Of a stretch of 32,711 nt of DNA, positions 1-10,555 are shown piece after piece. The notes below the pieces were generated by a model that was not told where the DNA came from, made no database searches, and saw only the letters and a list, made by a program, of their open reading frames with translations. The position numbers were made by a program, and so were the translations under genes. Source of the DNA: Methanobacteriota archaeon (lineage in GTDB: Archaea > Thermoplasmatota > E2 > DHVEG-1). The stretch lies in assembly GCA_026394435.1 (NCBI GenBank), contig JAPKYG010000037.1, positions 1-32,711 of the forward strand, given 5' to 3'. Each line of letters opens with the position of its first letter. The first letter of the stretch is position 1.

Positions 1-1584
1 TTACCATATGTTGTATACGCGGACGATAGCCTCTATACCTGTTCCCAGGATTCCAATGAAAAAATAAAGGAGAAAATCAAAGAACTTGGACTGAATCGCA
101 TTGTAATTGCATCATGTACACCGCGAACCCATGAGCCATTGTTCCAGGATACACTCCGTGAGGGAGGGCTCAATCCTCATCTTTTCGAGATGGCTAATAT
201 TCGTGATCAGAATTCATGGGTGCATAAAAACAATCCACAGAGTTCGACAGAAAAAGCTATTGATGCGGTGCGGATGGCGGTTGCAAAAGCATCGGATTTG
301 TCCCCTATCCACCATTCGAAAATCCCTGTTGTTAACCATGCACTTATTATTGGTGGCGGGATCGCAGGGATGCATGCAGCATTGTCCATTGCAGACCAAG
401 GATATGAAACAACCCTTGTGGAAAAAGAACCAATACTCGGTGGTCATCTAAGAGACATTTATCTTGGCATCAATGGGGAGAAACCACAAGAGCATCTGAA
501 CGAGACAATTGCACGAGTAAAGAGCCATTCGAAAATCCACGTGTTCACCGATACGACGGTAACGAACATTTCTGGGTACGTCGGGAATTTTAAGTCCCAG
601 TTGATAACAAAAGAGAAAAAGACACCTACCGAAGTTGAACATGGAGTAACTGTGGTAGCAACCGGCGGTCTTCCCTACAAACCTGTTGAATATCAGTACG
701 AAAAAAGCGATGATATCATCACCCAGACCGAGTTTGAAAAAGACCTCTATGAGGAAAAACCGTATCTTAAAAATCTAAAGGAAGTCGCGATGATTCAATG
801 TGTCGGCTCACGAAACGATGATCATCCGTATTGCAGTCGGGTGTGCTGCTCGCAGGCGCTGAAAAACGCACTTCGCTTCAAAGAGCTGAATCCGGATGCA
901 GCTGTCTATGTGTTGTACCGCGATATTCGGACCTACGGGTTCCGTGAAGACCTGCTGTATCAAAAGGCTCGGAAGAACGGGATTTTATTTATCCGATATA
1001 ACGATGATGATGAGCCAAAAGTGACGCTTGAGGAGGGAAAACCTTTAGTGAAAACAAAGGAACATATCCTCAATAGAGAGCTGCATTTGCATCCCGATAA
1101 ACTCGTGCTTAGCACCGGGATCATCCCACAGGATAACACCACCCTTGCACAGCAATTGAAGGTACCATTAAACGAGGACTTGTTCTACTCGGAAGCTCAT
1201 GTGAAGTTACGTCCGATTGATTTCTCTGCTGACGGGATTTTCCTCTGCGGCCTTGCGCATTCACCACGATTCATCGAAGAATCTATTCTTCAAGCAAAGG
1301 CAGCTGGCGCCCATGCAGCAACAATTCTTTCGAAGAAGTATCTTGAGACCAAAGGTAACATCGCTCGAGTGATATCCCGGAATTGTGCTGGGTGCCAACT
1401 CTGCGTGGAGATGTGTCCGTATGACGCAATCACATTTGATGAAGAGAAAAAAGTGGTGGTTATTAATGAAATTCTGTGTCAGGGGTGTGGTGCGTGTTGT
1501 GTTGTATGCCCAAGTGGTGTTTCGCAGCAGAATACGTTTACGAAACGTCAGATTGTTTCTATGATTGATGCGTGTCTGGAGTAA
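1..1584 (+). CDS. hdrA: HdrA-like heterodisulfide reductase subunit A, 5'-truncated by the window edge
   Basis: Frame 1 is open from base 1 (LPYVVYADDSLYTCSQDSNEK...), upstream of the listed ORF start at 139. GGGIAGMHAAL FAD-binding motif, CVGSR...YCSRVCC, two C-terminal CxxCxxCxxxCP motifs. Closely resembles the C-terminal half of the 3853..6903 protein. Confidence 0.9.
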   Translation, partial: LPYVVYADDSLYTCSQDSNEKIKEKIKELGLNRIVIASCTPRTHEPLFQDTLREGGLNPHLFEMANIRDQNSWVHKNNPQSSTEKAIDAVRMAVAKASDLSPIHHSKIPVVNHALIIGGGIAGMHAALSIADQGYETTLVEKEPILGGHLRDIYLGINGEKPQEHLNETIARVKSHSKIHVFTDTTVTNISGYVGNFKSQLITKEKKTPTEVEHGVTVVATGGLPYKPVEYQYEKSDDIITQTEFEKDLYEEKPYLKNLKEVAMIQCVGSRNDDHPYCSRVCCSQALKNALRFKELNPDAAVYVLYRDIRTYGFREDLLYQKARKNGILFIRYNDDDEPKVTLEEGKPLVKTKEHILNRELHLHPDKLVLSTGIIPQDNTTLAQQLKVPLNEDLFYSEAHVKLRPIDFSADGIFLCGLAHSPRFIEESILQAKAAGAHAATILSKKYLETKGNIARVISRNCAGCQLCVEMCPYDAITFDEEKKVVVINEILCQGCGACCVVCPSGVSQQNTFTKRQIVSMIDACLE

Positions 1585-1590
1585 GAGAAT

Positions 1591-2040
1591 ATGAGTGAAG
1601 AAAAAAAGGACCATAAGAAGGAAGACTTCGAACCAAAGATCGTCGGGTTCCTCTGCAACTGGTGTAGTTACGCGGGTGCTGACCTTGCTGGGACGAGCCG
1701 TATCCAGTATCCGCCGAACGTCAGGATTATTCGAGTGATGTGCTCCGGATCTGTTGATTCTATGTACATTCTGCGTGCATTGCTCGAGGGTGCTGATGGC
1801 GTGTTTGTCGGTGGCTGTCACCCGGGTGATTGTCATTACATTGATGGGAATTACAAGGCGCGACGACGTATGGTGTTACTCGAAAATATCCTCGGTACAT
1901 TAGGCTTAGAGAAAGAGCGAGTATGGCTGCGATGGATCTCTGCATCTGAAGGTCAGAAGTTTGCTGACACAATGAAAGAAATGACTGAGGCGGTGAGGAA
2001 ACTAGGACCCAGTCCAATCGCTAAACACTGGAATCTTTAA
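1591..2040 (+). CDS. mvhD: MvhD/FlpD-like methyl-viologen-reducing hydrogenase delta subunit
   Basis: [18 protein letters not shown]...CSGSVDS...[19 protein letters not shown] is characteristic of the MvhD family; directly follows hdrA. Confidence 0.92.
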   Translation: MSEEKKDHKKEDFEPKIVGFLCNWCSYAGADLAGTSRIQYPPNVRIIRVMCSGSVDSMYILRALLEGADGVFVGGCHPGDCHYIDGNYKARRRMVLLENILGTLGLEKERVWLRWISASEGQKFADTMKEMTEAVRKLGPSPIAKHWNL

Positions 2041-2056
2041 TGGAGGATGAAAAAAA

Positions 2057-3178
2057 ATGACGCACAAAGTAATCAAGGTCAAGGACAATGACGTAGTAGG
2101 ATCAACCAATGATTTCTTGAGAAATCTCCTTTCATCAGGGAAAATCCAGGCGTTATTGGTTCCGCAAAATACTCCATCGAAAAAAGTTGCATTTCCTGTG
2201 CTGATTTCTGATCCGAAGAAGTTTCACGCTGATATTGTTGCCCCGATTCTTCCTGCGTCTACCGCTACAATTGTGTCGAAGATGACCAAGGTGCAGCCAC
2301 CATCAAAACCCATCGGGGTTGTCATGCGGTCCTGTCAGATCCGAGCCCTTATCGAACTGGTAAAGTTGAATCAAGCGAGCCTTACGAACATCGTGATCAT
2401 CGGAGTCGATTGCCCTGGTACGTTTCCTATAAACACGTATACCGAGTTCCCTGAAAAGAAAACACCAACGCAGTTCCTACTTGAAGCCTGGACGAAGAAA
2501 TCCGATGAAGCAGAAAAATATTTCCGCTCCGCCTGCCGTGTCTGCAAAGACCCGATTCCGACAAACGCAGATATTATTCTTGGATTCTATGGTGCCGATA
2601 TTGAAAAAGAAATTATAGTTGAGGCACACTCCGAGGTAGGAAAGAACATTCTGAAAGAATTACCCCTCGAGGATGAAGAAGAATGGAAAAGTCGGGAGAA
2701 AGCAGTCAAAGAACTCCGTGAAGAAAAGGCCAAGAAACGTGCGGTATTCCTCAAAGAAAAAGAGGGACTCAAAGGGATTGATAAGGTCTCTGAGTTTTTT
2801 GATAAATGCGTCAACTGTCATAACTGCCGGCAGGCATGTCCGATTTGTTACTGTAAAGAGTGTTTGTTTGACTCATCAGTGTTTGACGCGGAGGCGTACA
2901 AGTTCCTTCGCAGAGCAGAAATCAAAGGGTTGTTTAAAATGCCGAACGATGCGTTGTTATTCCAGCTCGGACGAATGAACCATATGATTCTTTCTTGTGT
3001 GGAGTGTGGGTTATGTGAACAGGCATGCCCCAATAATATTCCGCTCATGGATGTGTTTATCCCCGCTGCAGAGAACGCGCAGAAAGAATTCGACTATCAG
3101 CCCGGGAAGGATATCAAAGAGAAGATCCCGATGATTGTGTATCGGGAGGATGAGTTCTTGGAGGTAGGAGAAAAATAA
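2057..3178 (+). CDS. FrhB/FdhB-like F420 hydrogenase/dehydrogenase beta-type subunit with 4Fe-4S dicluster
   Basis: FrhB-like core (GVVMRSCQIRALIELVKLNQ...IIGVDCPGTFP) plus CVNCHNCRQACPICYCKEC and CVECGLCEQACP; GGAGG upstream. Confidence 0.8.
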   Translation: MTHKVIKVKDNDVVGSTNDFLRNLLSSGKIQALLVPQNTPSKKVAFPVLISDPKKFHADIVAPILPASTATIVSKMTKVQPPSKPIGVVMRSCQIRALIELVKLNQASLTNIVIIGVDCPGTFPINTYTEFPEKKTPTQFLLEAWTKKSDEAEKYFRSACRVCKDPIPTNADIILGFYGADIEKEIIVEAHSEVGKNILKELPLEDEEEWKSREKAVKELREEKAKKRAVFLKEKEGLKGIDKVSEFFDKCVNCHNCRQACPICYCKECLFDSSVFDAEAYKFLRRAEIKGLFKMPNDALLFQLGRMNHMILSCVECGLCEQACPNNIPLMDVFIPAAENAQKEFDYQPGKDIKEKIPMIVYREDEFLEVGEK

Positions 3179-3179
3179 T

Positions 3180-3845
3180 ATGGATGTCATTGATTCCCGC
3201 AAGGTTGACCCGAGTTTCAAGTTTCAGATAGCAAAAGAAGAGGGCGGCGAAGGTATTCTGAAATGTTTCGCGTGTGGTGCCTGTACCGCTCGTTGCCCTG
3301 AGATGGATGTCAAACCAGAGTGGAACGCGCGAGTCATCATCCGGAAAGCACTGCTTGGGTTGAAAGAAGAAGTGCTTACGAGCGAGTTTTTCTGGATCTG
3401 CAGCGCGCATTATCGTTGTTTGGAGAAATGCCCGCAGAAGGTGAATGTAAAAGAGGTAATGAATGCGGTGCGGGACGCCCGGCTTCTTGAGGAACAAACC
3501 GAGGACGTCACAGGGAAGAAGACGAAGAAATACCTTGATTTGGATTTCAAATACACAATTACGCAGAGCAAGTCTGGGAAAGACCTCTATGAGTGTTTCT
3601 CCTGCGGTACGTGTACAGCAGGATGTCCGGAGCGGGAGCTTGATTCGCTCTATTCACCACGCAAAGTGATCAAGAATGTGTTACTTGGGATGAAGGACCC
3701 TGTGTTCTGTAATAAGTTTGTTGAAATTTGTTCGTCTCATCATCGGTGTTTCACTCAATGCCCACAAGGGGTGGAGATCCCGAAGTTGATGAATGCGATT
3801 AAAAACATTGCAATGAAAGAAGGGTACAATCGAACAACAAAATAG
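3180..3845 (+). CDS. hdrC: Tandem-duplicated HdrC-like Fe-S protein (two HdrC modules in one chain)
   Basis: Module 1: CFACGACTARCP ... WICSAHYRCLEKCPQKVNVKEVMNAVRD. Module 2: CFSCGTCTAGCP ... EICSSHHRCFTQCPQGVEIPKLMNAIKN. Confidence 0.85.
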   Translation: MDVIDSRKVDPSFKFQIAKEEGGEGILKCFACGACTARCPEMDVKPEWNARVIIRKALLGLKEEVLTSEFFWICSAHYRCLEKCPQKVNVKEVMNAVRDARLLEEQTEDVTGKKTKKYLDLDFKYTITQSKSGKDLYECFSCGTCTAGCPERELDSLYSPRKVIKNVLLGMKDPVFCNKFVEICSSHHRCFTQCPQGVEIPKLMNAIKNIAMKEGYNRTTK

Positions 3846-3852
3846 AAGACCT

Positions 3853-6800
3853 ATGGTAAAAAAATCTGATACGATCGGAGCTGTTGCTGTTGTCGGCGGT
3901 GGCATCGCCGGAGTACAGGCAGCTCTCGATCTCGCTGACATGGGATACAAAGTCTATGTACTCGAGAAATCACCGACTATCGGCGGTGTCATGGCCCAGC
4001 TTGATAAGACATTCCCGACAAATGATTGTTCGATGTGCATTCTGTCCCCGAAGCTTGTCGATTGTGCTCGTCATCAAAACATTGAGATTCTTACGAACGC
4101 GGTGGTAGAAGGTATCGAAGGGAACCCAGGGAATTTTACTGTAAAGGTACTGAAAAAACCGCGATATATTGACCTAGAGAAATGTACCTCGTGCGGGAGC
4201 TGTGAGGCGGTCTGTCCTGTTTCTCAGCCGAATGCGTTTGAATATGGTCTTGTGAAACGCAAGGCTATCTACAAGCCGTTCCCGCAGGCGATCCCGAATG
4301 CGTATGTGATCGATAAGGAAGGCGATGGGAAGCATCGCGGTTGTGTCGATTGCATGCGGTGTGTCAAAGAGTGTAAGTCTGGTGCGATTAACCATGAGCA
4401 GAAAGCTGAGCAACTCAGCTTTCCAGTTGGCGCGGTGATTATCGCTGCTGGTTCTCCACCGTTTGACCCCGTGGTGAAACCCGAGTTCGGGTACAAAAAA
4501 TACAAGAATGTGTTGACGAGTGTCGAGTTCGAAAGAGTCTTATCAGCATCGGGGCCAACGCAGGGGAAGATCCTGCGACCGAGCGACCAGAAGCATCCGA
4601 CGAAGGTCGCCTGGGTGCATTGTGTCGGCTCCCGTGACGCCTCCGAGAACCACGAGTATTGGTCTGCGATGTGCAGTATGTATACCGCAAAGGAAGCAAT
4701 CATTGCTAAGGAGCATGCTTCCGATATTGAGCCGACGGTGTTCTACATCGATGTCCGTTCGTATGGCAAGGATTTTGATAAATACATTAATCGAGCAAAA
4801 AAAGACTACGGACTTCGCTATGTTCGCTCACGGATCTCTGAGATTACCGAAGACCCGAAAACAAGGGACCTTCTCATAAAATACGAGGATGACAAAGGAG
4901 ACTTCAAAGAAGAAACATATAATCTGGTTGTACTATCAGTTGGGTTGTGTGGCGCTGGTGAAAAACGCAACGAGTTGATGGACACCCTTGGGTTTGATGC
5001 CAATGAGTTCAAATATGTGCGTACGAGTGCGGATGATCCAGTGGTTATCAAACCAGGGATTTTTGTCGCAGGCTCTTTCCTGGAACCGCAGGCGATCCCT
5101 GAATCGGTGATGCAGGCATCTGCAGCAGCGGCAAACGCAGCTGCATTGTTGAAGGATTCACGGGGTACACTTGTGAAAGAAAAAAAGTACCCAGCGGAGA
5201 AGGATGTGTCTGCTGAGAAACCCCGTATTGGGGTGTTTCTCTGTCACTGTGGTATCAACATCGGTGGTTATGTGGATGTCCCTGCAGTGGCTGAATATGT
5301 AAAATCATTAGAGGATGTCGCCTTTGTCGAGGCAAACATTTACACCTGTTCTGAGGATACGCAGAAGAAGATTGTCGAGGCGATTAAGAAATACGATTTG
5401 AATCGTATCTTGGTTGCTGCGTGTACTCCTCGGACGCATGAGCCGTTGTTCCAGAAAAGCTTACGGGATGCGGGGTTGAATCCGTATTTGTTGGAGATGA
5501 CGAATATTCGAGAGCAGTGTTCCTGGGTTCATATGGATGAGCCAGCCAAAGCAACTGAGAAGGCAAAGCAGTTAATCGCAATGACAGTTGCGAAAACAAG
5601 GTTCCTGCAACCGATTCAAGAAGCTGAGATCCCAGTTGTACAGAAAGCATTGGTCATTGGTGGTGGGATCGCAGGTATGACTGCGGCGTTGTCTCTTGCT
5701 GATCAGGGATATGAGACTGTTTTGGTAGAAAAAGAACGCCAGCTTGGTGGGTACTTACATAAGGTGTACTATACCGTTGATGGTCTTGACATCCCACGAT
5801 TACTGAAGGAGATGACTGAGAAGGTTCAGAAACATCCTCTTATAAAAGTGCATACCGGCTCACAGGTGAAATCCTTAAAGGGGTATGTGGGAAGCTACGA
5901 ATCTGAGATTCAAACACCGACAGAGGTCGTACCCTTTTCTCATGGCGTGATCATTGTGACTGTTGGTGCTGACGAATACAAACCACACACGTATCATTAC
6001 GGGAAAGATCCCCGGGTGTTGACGCAATCAGAGCTGGAAAAAGACCTTAGTGAAAGCACAAAAGAAGATATCCATGATGGAGAGACGTTCGTGATGATCC
6101 AGTGCGTGGAGTCCCGTGATGAGAAACGGCCGTACTGTAGCAGGATTTGTTGCATGCAGGCGGTAAAAAACGCCCTGAAGATCAAGGAGTTGAACCCACG
6201 AGCTGAAGTATTTCTCTTGTATCGCGATTTAATGACATATGGGTTTAAAGAAAAATTCTATAAAGACGCAAGAGAAAAAGGTGTGATGTTCCTGCAGTAT
6301 GATCCTGAGAAAAAACCAGAGGTCGAGGTGAAGAACGGTCTTGTCGTGAAGATTCATGAACCAATGCTGGGGGAACTGTTAAAGATACCTACTGATCATC
6401 TTATTCTTTCGACCGGACTACAGCCGAATCCTGACAACTCAGTGATAGGCAAGCTACTGAAGGTTCCGGTGAACGACGACGGATTCTTCCTTGAGGCACA
6501 TGTGAAACTGCGACCTGTTGATTTTTCGACGCGTGGTGTGTTTGTCGCCGGGAACTGTCATGTGCCGAAGTTTATCAGTGAATCGATTTATCAGGCGCAG
6601 GCTGCTGCAGCACGTGCAGCAACGATTCTGTGTAAACCTACTTTGAAGGCAGAACCAAATGTGGCTTTTGTTGATGATGACCTCTGCAGCGGGTGCAGTA
6701 TTTGTATTTCGGTATGTCCGTATAACGCGATTGAGCGTGTCGAAGAAGAAATCAACGGTAAAAAAGTGATACATGCGAAGATCAACGAAGGGTTGTGTCA

Positions 6801-6903
6801 AGGCTGTGGGACTTGCGTGAGTGCCTGTCCGAGTAGTGCGATTCAGCAACGTGGGTTTAAGGATAAACAACTGCTTCCGATGATTGACGAGATAATTCGA
6901 TAA
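3853..6903 (+). CDS. hdrA: Double-module HdrA (HdrA-HdrA fusion, 1016 aa)
   Basis: Two FAD-binding motifs (VVGGGIAGVQAALDLADMGY and VIGGGIAGMTAALSLADQGY), an internal HdrA N-terminal-type domain (GVFLCHCGINIGGYVDV), an inserted ferredoxin domain in module 1 and a C-terminal 2x[4Fe-4S] ferredoxin in module 2. Confidence 0.9.
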   Translation: MVKKSDTIGAVAVVGGGIAGVQAALDLADMGYKVYVLEKSPTIGGVMAQLDKTFPTNDCSMCILSPKLVDCARHQNIEILTNAVVEGIEGNPGNFTVKVLKKPRYIDLEKCTSCGSCEAVCPVSQPNAFEYGLVKRKAIYKPFPQAIPNAYVIDKEGDGKHRGCVDCMRCVKECKSGAINHEQKAEQLSFPVGAVIIAAGSPPFDPVVKPEFGYKKYKNVLTSVEFERVLSASGPTQGKILRPSDQKHPTKVAWVHCVGSRDASENHEYWSAMCSMYTAKEAIIAKEHASDIEPTVFYIDVRSYGKDFDKYINRAKKDYGLRYVRSRISEITEDPKTRDLLIKYEDDKGDFKEETYNLVVLSVGLCGAGEKRNELMDTLGFDANEFKYVRTSADDPVVIKPGIFVAGSFLEPQAIPESVMQASAAAANAAALLKDSRGTLVKEKKYPAEKDVSAEKPRIGVFLCHCGINIGGYVDVPAVAEYVKSLEDVAFVEANIYTCSEDTQKKIVEAIKKYDLNRILVAACTPRTHEPLFQKSLRDAGLNPYLLEMTNIREQCSWVHMDEPAKATEKAKQLIAMTVAKTRFLQPIQEAEIPVVQKALVIGGGIAGMTAALSLADQGYETVLVEKERQLGGYLHKVYYTVDGLDIPRLLKEMTEKVQKHPLIKVHTGSQVKSLKGYVGSYESEIQTPTEVVPFSHGVIIVTVGADEYKPHTYHYGKDPRVLTQSELEKDLSESTKEDIHDGETFVMIQCVESRDEKRPYCSRICCMQAVKNALKIKELNPRAEVFLLYRDLMTYGFKEKFYKDAREKGVMFLQYDPEKKPEVEVKNGLVVKIHEPMLGELLKIPTDHLILSTGLQPNPDNSVIGKLLKVPVNDDGFFLEAHVKLRPVDFSTRGVFVAGNCHVPKFISESIYQAQAAAARAATILCKPTLKAEPNVAFVDDDLCSGCSICISVCPYNAIERVEEEINGKKVIHAKINEGLCQGCGTCVSACPSSAIQQRGFKDKQLLPMIDEIIR

Positions 6904-6941
6904 ATTAGGAGAATGTTGTTTTTTAGAAGTTACTTTCCACC

Positions 6942-8339
6942 TTAAAAAATTTTAAAAAACCTGCGCAATCCAAGTTGGAGAATTCGGGGGTCATGATTAC
7001 GAAGTGCATAATTGATTTCTCGAATCCAATAACGAGGATTTGAATAGAAAGAAAAATAAGCATTCCTACAAAAATTATCAATTTCCTTTGAGTCATATAA
7101 CGCTAAACCTCTCCGTTTATCACTCTTTACCGTAGATTCCTCAGGGTTTATTTTTCCTTGTTTTACTGCTTGTTTCCAAAGTGGTGTTCCAGCGAGATAT
7201 TGTAAATGATTAAATAAAACATGATCAATGGATAATGATTTTGCAAACCTAATAGTATTTTCCATTTGTTTTTTTGTTTCAATAGGAGCCCCAAGAATAA
7301 AGTTTACGTCTAATAAAAACCCCATTTCCTTACTTAGTTTGACTGTTTTTCGTACTTGTTCTATTGTGATTTTTTTATTGTATAAATCAAGTATCTCTTG
7401 ATTACCTGATTCAATTCCAAATGAAATAAGTTCGACTCCAGCATCTCGCATCTTCTGATATAATTTCTTATCTGCTGAGTCTATACGCGTGTCAAGAATC
7501 CACAGTGAAATATCGTACTGCTGTTTGATGATGTGATCCATTATATATTCTGCTTTTTTCTTATCCGCAAGAAAATTATCGTCTGCAAAAGCGATTGAGT
7601 TATATCCTGCGAGAACTAACTCATCAATTTCTTTAATGGAATTTGTTGCAGAGCGCGCCCTGTAATGTGTAAAACAGGTTATTTGACAAAATGTACAGCG
7701 ATTAGGACAGCCACGTGAACTAATAAGAGAGGTGACCTTCCCTTTCATGGTTTTTTTTCCATAAATATAACCATACTCATATTTCTTTACAAGATGGCGC
7801 GAGGGAAACGGTAGGTTATCAAGATTCATTATCTGTTCGTTTGATTTTGTCTTATGAATTTCACCGTTTTGTTGAAAGATTAACCCAGGGATTGACGAAA
7901 GCTCTCCTTTTCCTTCAAGAGCTTCTAGAAGAGGACCGATGATATATTCACCTTCTCCTTGTACACAGATATCAGCATGATGGTCACGGAGCGTTTGTTC
8001 AGGAAAAAACATACAATGCGGACCACCAACGATGATAGGAATATCGGGAGAGAATTGTCTGATTTTATTCGCTATTGTTATTGAATTTTGAAATTCTCTT
8101 GGCTCACTAAAAATAGTCATTCCAATTGCATCAGCAGAATGAACAGCTTTCTGTATAGTGGTATCGTCAAAGCTTTCTGCATTATAATCAATGATTTCAA
8201 CTGAATGGCCTTGGAGCTCAACCATTCTCGCCAGATATAGCAATCCAAGCGGAGGAAGAAATGCATTCGGTTGCTTATTATGGATATTAGAAGAAATATA
8301 AAATCTTCCTGTTGAAGGAAAGATACATAGTAGCTTCAT
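6942..8339 (-). CDS. B12-binding domain radical SAM protein
   Basis: N-terminal cobalamin-binding-like region (LPPLGLLYLARMVELQGHSVEIIDYNAE), SSRGCPNRCTFCQITCF (CxxxCxxC) radical SAM motif, 465 aa. Confidence 0.85.
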   Translation of the reverse strand: MKLLCIFPSTGRFYISSNIHNKQPNAFLPPLGLLYLARMVELQGHSVEIIDYNAESFDDTTIQKAVHSADAIGMTIFSEPREFQNSITIANKIRQFSPDIPIIVGGPHCMFFPEQTLRDHHADICVQGEGEYIIGPLLEALEGKGELSSIPGLIFQQNGEIHKTKSNEQIMNLDNLPFPSRHLVKKYEYGYIYGKKTMKGKVTSLISSRGCPNRCTFCQITCFTHYRARSATNSIKEIDELVLAGYNSIAFADDNFLADKKKAEYIMDHIIKQQYDISLWILDTRIDSADKKLYQKMRDAGVELISFGIESGNQEILDLYNKKITIEQVRKTVKLSKEMGFLLDVNFILGAPIETKKQMENTIRFAKSLSIDHVLFNHLQYLAGTPLWKQAVKQGKINPEESTVKSDKRRGLALYDSKEIDNFCRNAYFSFYSNPRYWIREINYALRNHDPRILQLGLRRFFKIF

Positions 8340-8563
8340 TCTTCATCGCACCCCATATAAAGAAATATGGCACGGTATTGAAACAGGATATCGTTCGATT
8401 TTGTACCATAAGATGTATATGATTAAATATAAAAAGCTGATAAGTAGAATAATTCTTTTTTTGTGAAAAGTTTTTCTCATATTCGTCCGCCCCCATTTTA
8501 ATAAATTTGAACATCCGTTCCTTTATAAAATTTCCTTAAAAAATAAGACTCTTGGGTAACAGT

Positions 8564-8573
8564 CAATATATAT
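8564..8573 (+). promoter_or_regulatory. Putative archaeal TATA box for the OsmC gene
   Basis: caatatatatta about 25-30 nt upstream of the GGAGG Shine-Dalgarno region of the ATG at 8611. Confidence 0.45.
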
Positions 8574-8610
8574 TAGAAAAGAAATTACACCAAACTTGGA
8601 GGAATACCAT

Positions 8611-9006
8611 ATGGATATGGAGATTACGTTTCCTGGTGGGAAGAGAGTTGAAGCACACTATGGTGGTTTTACGATAAAAACCGATCAACCAGTTGCTGAT
8701 GGAGGGTCTGGGACTGCTCCGTCACCGTTTGATTTGTTTCTGGCATCAATTGGTACATGTACAGGATATTATGTGTTGAGTTTTTGTCAGAAGAATAACA
8801 TTCCGACAGAGAATATGAGGTTGACTGCAAGCATACAGAGGAATTCCGGGACGCATCTGGTGGAAAACATTCGTATTGACATTCATGTTCCAAGGGAGTT
8901 TCCGGAGAAATACAAAAACGCGGTAGTGAAGGCAGCAGATGCATGTGTGGTGAAACGACATTTGAATACACCACCAAAGATACATATCATCGTAGCATCC
9001 CACTAG
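8611..9006 (+). CDS. OsmC/Ohr family protein
   Basis: GGSGTAPSPFDLFLASIGTCTGYYVLSFCQKN. The ATG at 8611 lies 8 nt after GGAGG and is preferred over the listed TTG at 8596, which overlaps the SD. Confidence 0.85.
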   Translation: MDMEITFPGGKRVEAHYGGFTIKTDQPVADGGSGTAPSPFDLFLASIGTCTGYYVLSFCQKNNIPTENMRLTASIQRNSGTHLVENIRIDIHVPREFPEKYKNAVVKAADACVVKRHLNTPPKIHIIVASH

Positions 9007-9044
9007 TCATTATCTTTATCTATCTCTTTTCTATTGCCAAGTGA

Positions 9045-10551
<1,507 letters not shown>

Positions 10552-10555
<4 letters not shown>

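Noticed and set aside
107-451. 114-aa + strand ORF at the left end
   Set aside because: Lies in an alternative frame over the hdrA coding sequence; composition shows no recognisable domain.
1261-1836. 191-aa minus-strand ORF antisense to hdrA/mvhD
   Set aside because: Shadow ORF opposite well-supported coding sequence; no family features.
4653-4680. Possible selenocysteine in the HdrA module 1 cluster motif (EYWSAMCS)
   Set aside because: The codon at the Cys position is TGG (Trp), not in-frame TGA.
8340-8595. AT-rich intergenic region as a possible ncRNA
   Set aside because: No convincing conserved secondary structure by eye; best explained as a divergent promoter region.
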